NCBI GenBank assembly: GCA_002812745.2
Contig: NCSJ02000294.1
Span: forward strand, 1-54,115
From: Scytalidium lignicola
Taxonomy: Eukaryota; Ascomycota; Leotiomycetes
Direction: 5' to 3'
Length of the DNA stretch: 54,115 bases
Under the pieces are notes generated by a model. It was not told the origin of the DNA and did no database searches. It saw only the letters and a list, made by a program, of their open reading frames with translations. Numbering within the stretch: position 1 is the stretch's first letter; each line of letters starts with the position of its first letter. Of the stretch, positions 49,930-54,115 are shown in pieces. Position numbers and translations under genes: made by a program.

Positions 49930-52831
49930 TTACATCAAAGTAGATGATTGTGGTCCATCAAACGTATGCCATTCTCCAGACGAAGTATAAAAAAGTCTTT
50001 CCAACGCATTCAGATCTGAAGTTCCGCTTGAGAAGCCGCTGGGGTCATTATCACCAGCGACATCAAAAGGGAAAATCCCTTCCATGCCCAATTCAGAGGA
50101 GTGTTTCTCGAGTCCTCCACCATTAGGTGTATTAGTAGTACCGGGGCCGTTAGAAGCAAGAGAGAAATAATTGAGATATGAAGTGTTAAGGTCATCGTTC
50201 GGTGCGGGTATAGGACCGGCCATTGTCGCAAGGGTCTCCCACAGATCCGGCGTACTTCCAGATGGAACATCTGTCTGAAGTTGGCCGTGATGATTCTTTC
50301 TTGGCCATAAAACAGTCAGAAGTCTGAAAAACTGAAGGGGAAGTATGCGTTCATGCATAGGCCAACAAACCTCAATATGATGTCGCGTGGTCCGCATCAG
50401 ACGCCGCAGAAACCTCTCACTATGCCATATGCTGTCACCACCTCGCTCGCCAAGCTCGTGGATATTACGAAGGCCTCTCTGGACCATCACTTCCGCCATT
50501 TGGAGATCGGGGACTACCACTGCCATGTCCTCAGGCTTCATGGCCATAGCACCAATCAAGACGCATAAGGAATTAAACAAAACTAGTCTTTTGATCAGTA
50601 CTTTTACTCAGGTACTCATGGATGAGGTGACAGAATGGGAACATTGTCGGGGCTAGGACTCACAATGGAAATTCCACCACCAAGCTCCCGTCCTTCGTAT
50701 GGGTCGCAAGGTGTCAATGGATTCGATCTGGAGAAGCGCAGATGATACGCAGATTCTGGCGCTGTGGCGTGCAATCACGGCCTCTAATGACGGCTGCTGC
50801 CCGCCTGCCTCTGCAGGGGGGGTATCGCTAGCTTCAGCAGCATAGGTGACATTCGAGAATAGCGCGAGCCAAGAGGTTGTCGTGCCATGGTGCCAGATTC
50901 TTTTATCTGAATTCTGGAGGAGCACAAGGATGGTCTGCCGGTGGAGGAGGACGCGCATGCCAAGGAATCGCGACCGCAGGATATTCCTCTGACGCTGGAT
51001 TTGGGGGGAGAGGGTATTATCACAGGTTACCTTATCCAGAAGAAACTTGAGGTACGTCGGCAGGTTTGCGTGCCAGTTTAGTAGTAGTTTGTCAAGTTGG
51101 ACGATGGTAGTGAGGAGATGAAGAGCGTTGTTTTCTATGGATGCTATTCCTTGAGGACTCGATGAGCTGCCGTTTGTGTTCATATCCTGACACTTTTGTA
51201 CATTGGAGGTTTGAGAGAGCTTTTCCAAGATGCTATCCATGATGGCGTAGAGCTCGACGTTGCACCCGAGAAACGCGTTGATTGAAGGGACGTCTTTTGG
51301 CTGCGGTTGATCTTGCGCCAAATACTTATCGTCAATCGGTTTAGGGAGCTCGCCATCAAAATTACAGGAAGTACGCTCCGAAATCCCGAGCGGTCTCCCA
51401 TATATCATACTAGAGACTCTAGTTCTGACAGTTAGGCGCCGAAAGCATAAGGGAACTAGATATTGTTCTACTTACCGGTCAAGACAGAAACATCCCCACC
51501 ATAATCTCTTCCGTAACTCAACGTCTATTATAGGCAATGATGTGTCTTCAGATATGAGAAGATGTAACCCCAACCCCTGTGCCATTCGAATGGCGTATCC
51601 GATTGTCAGCCAGCATTGATTTGCTCGCATAGTGCCTTGCTGGTACTGCACCATGAGCAGGAGATTCTGAAGCATCCCAATACTATTACCAGTAAACATG
51701 CTAGGAATTATGAAACATCTTGCGCGTCGGTAGAATTGCTTCCCAGCGTCGTATATCTTAGGAAGGGATTCATTGCCCACAGATTCTTCGTCATAGAACT
51801 GGCATGCCAAACTCATGATAAGATTAAGCTGAGCCATCCAGACAGGATTTTGAGGCTGCGACGACATCCACATCCTGTTGAATCGATCTCTGGTAACATC
51901 CTCGAGTAGGAATGGCCAGACAATATTTATGATCCTGAAGTAACGATCAAGCAGGTCTTCGGCCATGTGTCTTAGTGGCAGCGATTGCAGTTCAGGGGAA
52001 GCTAGAGTTTGCTTGAAGTAATCTCCGTTGTCATCATGACCGGAGAAGTTGGCCATATCATATCCTGAAACTTTCGGCCTGCTTGGAGAGCCCAGCAGCT
52101 TTGCTTTCTGCAGGCTGCCTCCAGATCCTCTCGATACACCATCTCTCACATGACAAAGTCTCCGTCCCTGCACTGTCGTTGTAAGATACATCGCAAAGTT
52201 CAGATTTGATGATTCCGTGAAGAAGCCGTCATCGTCCAAGCCCTGTGGTGAGGTCGCGGTATACTGGACCATGCCATCAGTAATGATAGAATCATCTTCG
52301 TTCCCAACAGTCTCATCATCCTCCTCGCCGCAAATTGATGGAAGGCTTTCTTCCACGGTAAGCGTTTGTTTGGAGGGGTGGTAATGGTTCTCTTCCAATG
52401 CCCGCGTTGGCTGCTGCGCCAGAGTCACGCCATTCCCATCCTTGGAGCAGGTAATAAGACGCTCTTTGGTGAGTATGGCCTCGTACTCTTTGATCTTCTC
52501 CTGCAAAGCGTCGACATGGCTATAGTCCACCCGATATCAGTTAACACGCAGGTAGATGAGTAGTGAGATTGACATACCTTTGAGAACATAAGGCCCTCTT
52601 ATATATCGGAGGAAATATACATTCACAGTCATGAACAATACAGTATGCACATTTTGGTAGCATCGCATCACAGCGGATCTTCTTGGCCCTGCATGCCGTG
52701 CAAGCTTGACGCGCTAGCTTTCGAGGCCGTGATTGAGAGTCATTCTTGGGCCGAGGCCGTTTGGAATTTGACAGCGTATTGGATGCCCTGGTCTCGACAT
52801 CAGGGCCATTCGAGACGGAATCTTCCGACAT
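49930..52831 (-). CDS. Zn2Cys6 transcription factor, full length
   Basis: Four exons (52831-52578, 52519-51476, 51409-50664, 50582-49930) give 898 aa; the introns (58, 66, 81 bp) all keep frame. A basic N-terminus precedes an intact zinc cluster: Cys44, 47, 54, 61, 64 and 71 within ACTACRAKKIRC and PKCAYC. Next comes a short coiled coil (VDALQEKIKEYEAIL), an acidic stretch, and the fungal-specific regulator domain (DRYFRIINIVWPFL, QGLGLHLL, LRKRLWWGCFCLDRM, GRPLGI). The C-terminus is Gly-, Ser- and Asn-rich. It is a nuclear regulator binding CGG-type sites. It lies 2.3 kb beyond the aldo/keto reductase and is the best local candidate for controlling the 39-48 kb cluster. Confidence 0.92.
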
Positions 52832-53661
52832 GCCGTATCAAGACAAAGACGACTCGCTGTGTCAAGATTATCGTGTTGTGGCAGACCGTAGCAAGAATAA
52901 CTGAAAATTTCCTGTCATTTTGCTAGTCAGTTGAAATTGATGGTGGATTTAGTATCACGTGCTACCCCAGTTCCCCAGTTCCCCGCATGTTGAAGTCAGC
53001 GAGATAGGATAATCCGATATATCCCCGAGCCAATACAGGGGCGCAACAATATGCACGTAATGTATGCAACGGAAGCATCCTGTTGTAAACTAGGCTCTAA
53101 TTAGTGGACACAGCGAATCCAACGGAGGATACAGTATTAATGGAGTTGAACTTATTACCCTATTTACAGCGGTACGTAGCTTGTATTTGTAGTTCCAATT
53201 ATACACCCAATTATCGATGCAGATGCCACACTATTAGCCTTTAGTCTTGCCCGGCCGGAGAGATCCGCCCGATCGAGGAGCATCCCCAACTCGGTCAGCA
53301 GTCTCTCAGGAGTTACTCTCTTCTGCAATTTTTTAAGAGGCTCGTGTATCATTGAGAGCTGATTATAAGAGAGATCTGGGCTGCTCTCTCTGATATTTCT
53401 AACCGTGATTCATCCCGATAGTTGATGACCTCTCTAACATGCAATGGAGAATATAAGCCCGAATGTCGATCTTGAGAAAGCCAATACGACATTAGGAGAA
53501 TCACCATGCTCACCGAATTCACAGTTGACATGGGAAAGCTGAACCGAGACGTTGAACTCCCCAACTGTGGAGCAGATTGTGATCGAAGAAGATACTGACG
53601 AAGAAAGCGGCAAGTTTTAGACAACCAACCTTGATTAGACACCTCGACTAATTAGGCAATA
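52832..53661. other. Intergenic, possible decayed gene on the minus strand
   Basis: It contains a small tandem repeat CCCAGTTCC x2 near 52964. Between 53164 and about 53640 the minus strand has two neighbouring open frames one phase apart (DESRLEISERAAQ, then KKLQKRVTPERLLTELG to TNTSYVPL). They look coding-like, but no family is recognised and no intron joins them. Confidence 0.35.
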
Positions 53662-53784
53662 GTGCATAGACAGGAGCCAGCAACTGGGACTGCCCGATTC
53701 TTAAGGGCTTTTTTTCCAAAATATTTCACTAGGCCATTGCCAAAGCCCTTCCAAACCATCATCCGGAAGTGTGAGTTTACATCC

Positions 53785-54115
53785 TTCTCCATCCCTGGAC
53801 AATTGCTGCTACTAACCAATTTGGTGGAGCGGTGTGACGATGGATATCCATACTTGGCAGCATTCCTAGATAGCGATGAGAACTTCATGATCTATCGAAG
53901 ATTTGGTTTTCTTCATGCCCGACTTCTGCTTCAAATGCAAGACGAGCTTCGCAAAATGGAAGAAGAGTTGGACCGAATGGACCGCCGAAACAAATTAAAC
54001 AATAGAAGAGTATTGAAATGTAGGTTGGCAGATGTTGAAAGCCAGGCCCAAGTTGGGGAAACAAGAAAATCGCTCCTTTCTCGTATGGAAAATACTATTT
54101 TTGAGATATGATCAG
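53785..54115 (+). pseudogene. DUF6594-type protein, partial, start and end unresolved
   Basis: The open frame contains the conserved start of fungal DUF6594 proteins: DGYPYLAAFLDSDENF, YRRFGFLHARLLL and QDELRKMEEELDRMD. These proteins usually end in membrane helices and have no known role. There is no in-frame ATG ahead of the domain back to the preceding stop, so a 5' exon is needed or lost. Near the window end the frame meets TGA (54109-54111), whereas another phase reads LRYDQ, closer to what the family has there. A frameshift or an intron at the edge is possible. The gene is cut by the window. Confidence 0.55.

Overview
The window is nuclear DNA of a filamentous ascomycete (Pezizomycotina, most likely a Eurotiomycete related to Aspergillus, Penicillium or Talaromyces). 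Short introns of about 45-120 bp with GT...AG ends, CTRAY-like branch points and cysteine-cluster (Zn2Cys6) regulators support this, as do a GH20 hexosaminidase and a GH55 glucanase of typical mould type. Gene islands are separated by long AT-rich stretches. A few N bases and one N-associated frameshift show that it is draft sequence.

Layout. 1-8 kb: the 5' end of an unknown gene, urease accessory protein UreF, a DUF6540-type gene with an in-frame stop, an SDR dehydrogenase and cytosolic tryptophanyl-tRNA synthetase (seven exons). 8.5-15.3 kb: a degenerate C2H2 gene, a complete cytochrome P450, a miniature inverted-repeat element and the secreted N-acetylhexosaminidase. 17.9-26.2 kb: a small island with a metallo-beta-lactamase-fold (MBL) hydrolase whose metal-binding motif carries a stop codon, an MDR oxidoreductase and an SDR that share a divergent promoter, and a Zn2Cys6 regulator. 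28-33 kb: a 5'-truncated microbial-rhodopsin-like gene and two head-to-head Zn2Cys6 genes that both lack the start of the zinc cluster. 34.5-36.9 kb: a secreted GH55 exo-beta-1,3-glucanase. 36.9-39.1 kb: AT-rich DNA with a GC-rich fragment and an approximately 1-kb inverted-repeat transposon-like element. 39.3-47.6 kb: a strictly alternating cluster of MFS transporter, class II aldolase, intact MBL hydrolase, aldehyde dehydrogenase and aldo/keto reductase. 48.8-54.1 kb: an unknown protein, a large intact Zn2Cys6 regulator and a DUF6594-type fragment.

How the genes may work together. The most coherent functional unit is the 39.3-47.6 kb cluster, possibly controlled by the regulator at 49.9-52.8 kb. 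Two bidirectional promoters (aldolase/MBL and ALDH/AKR) drive four enzymes next to a transporter. The enzyme set fits uptake or export of a lactone-, lactam- or ester-containing compound, hydrolytic opening, aldol-type handling and aldehyde oxidation or carbonyl reduction. The substrate is unknown. The 17.9-26.2 kb island is a second hydrolase + oxidoreductases + regulator set, with its hydrolase apparently dead. The remaining genes are housekeeping (UreF, tryptophanyl-tRNA synthetase) or wall- and carbohydrate-active enzymes.

Exon coordinates come from reading splice signals and frame continuity by eye. No database search or RNA evidence was available.
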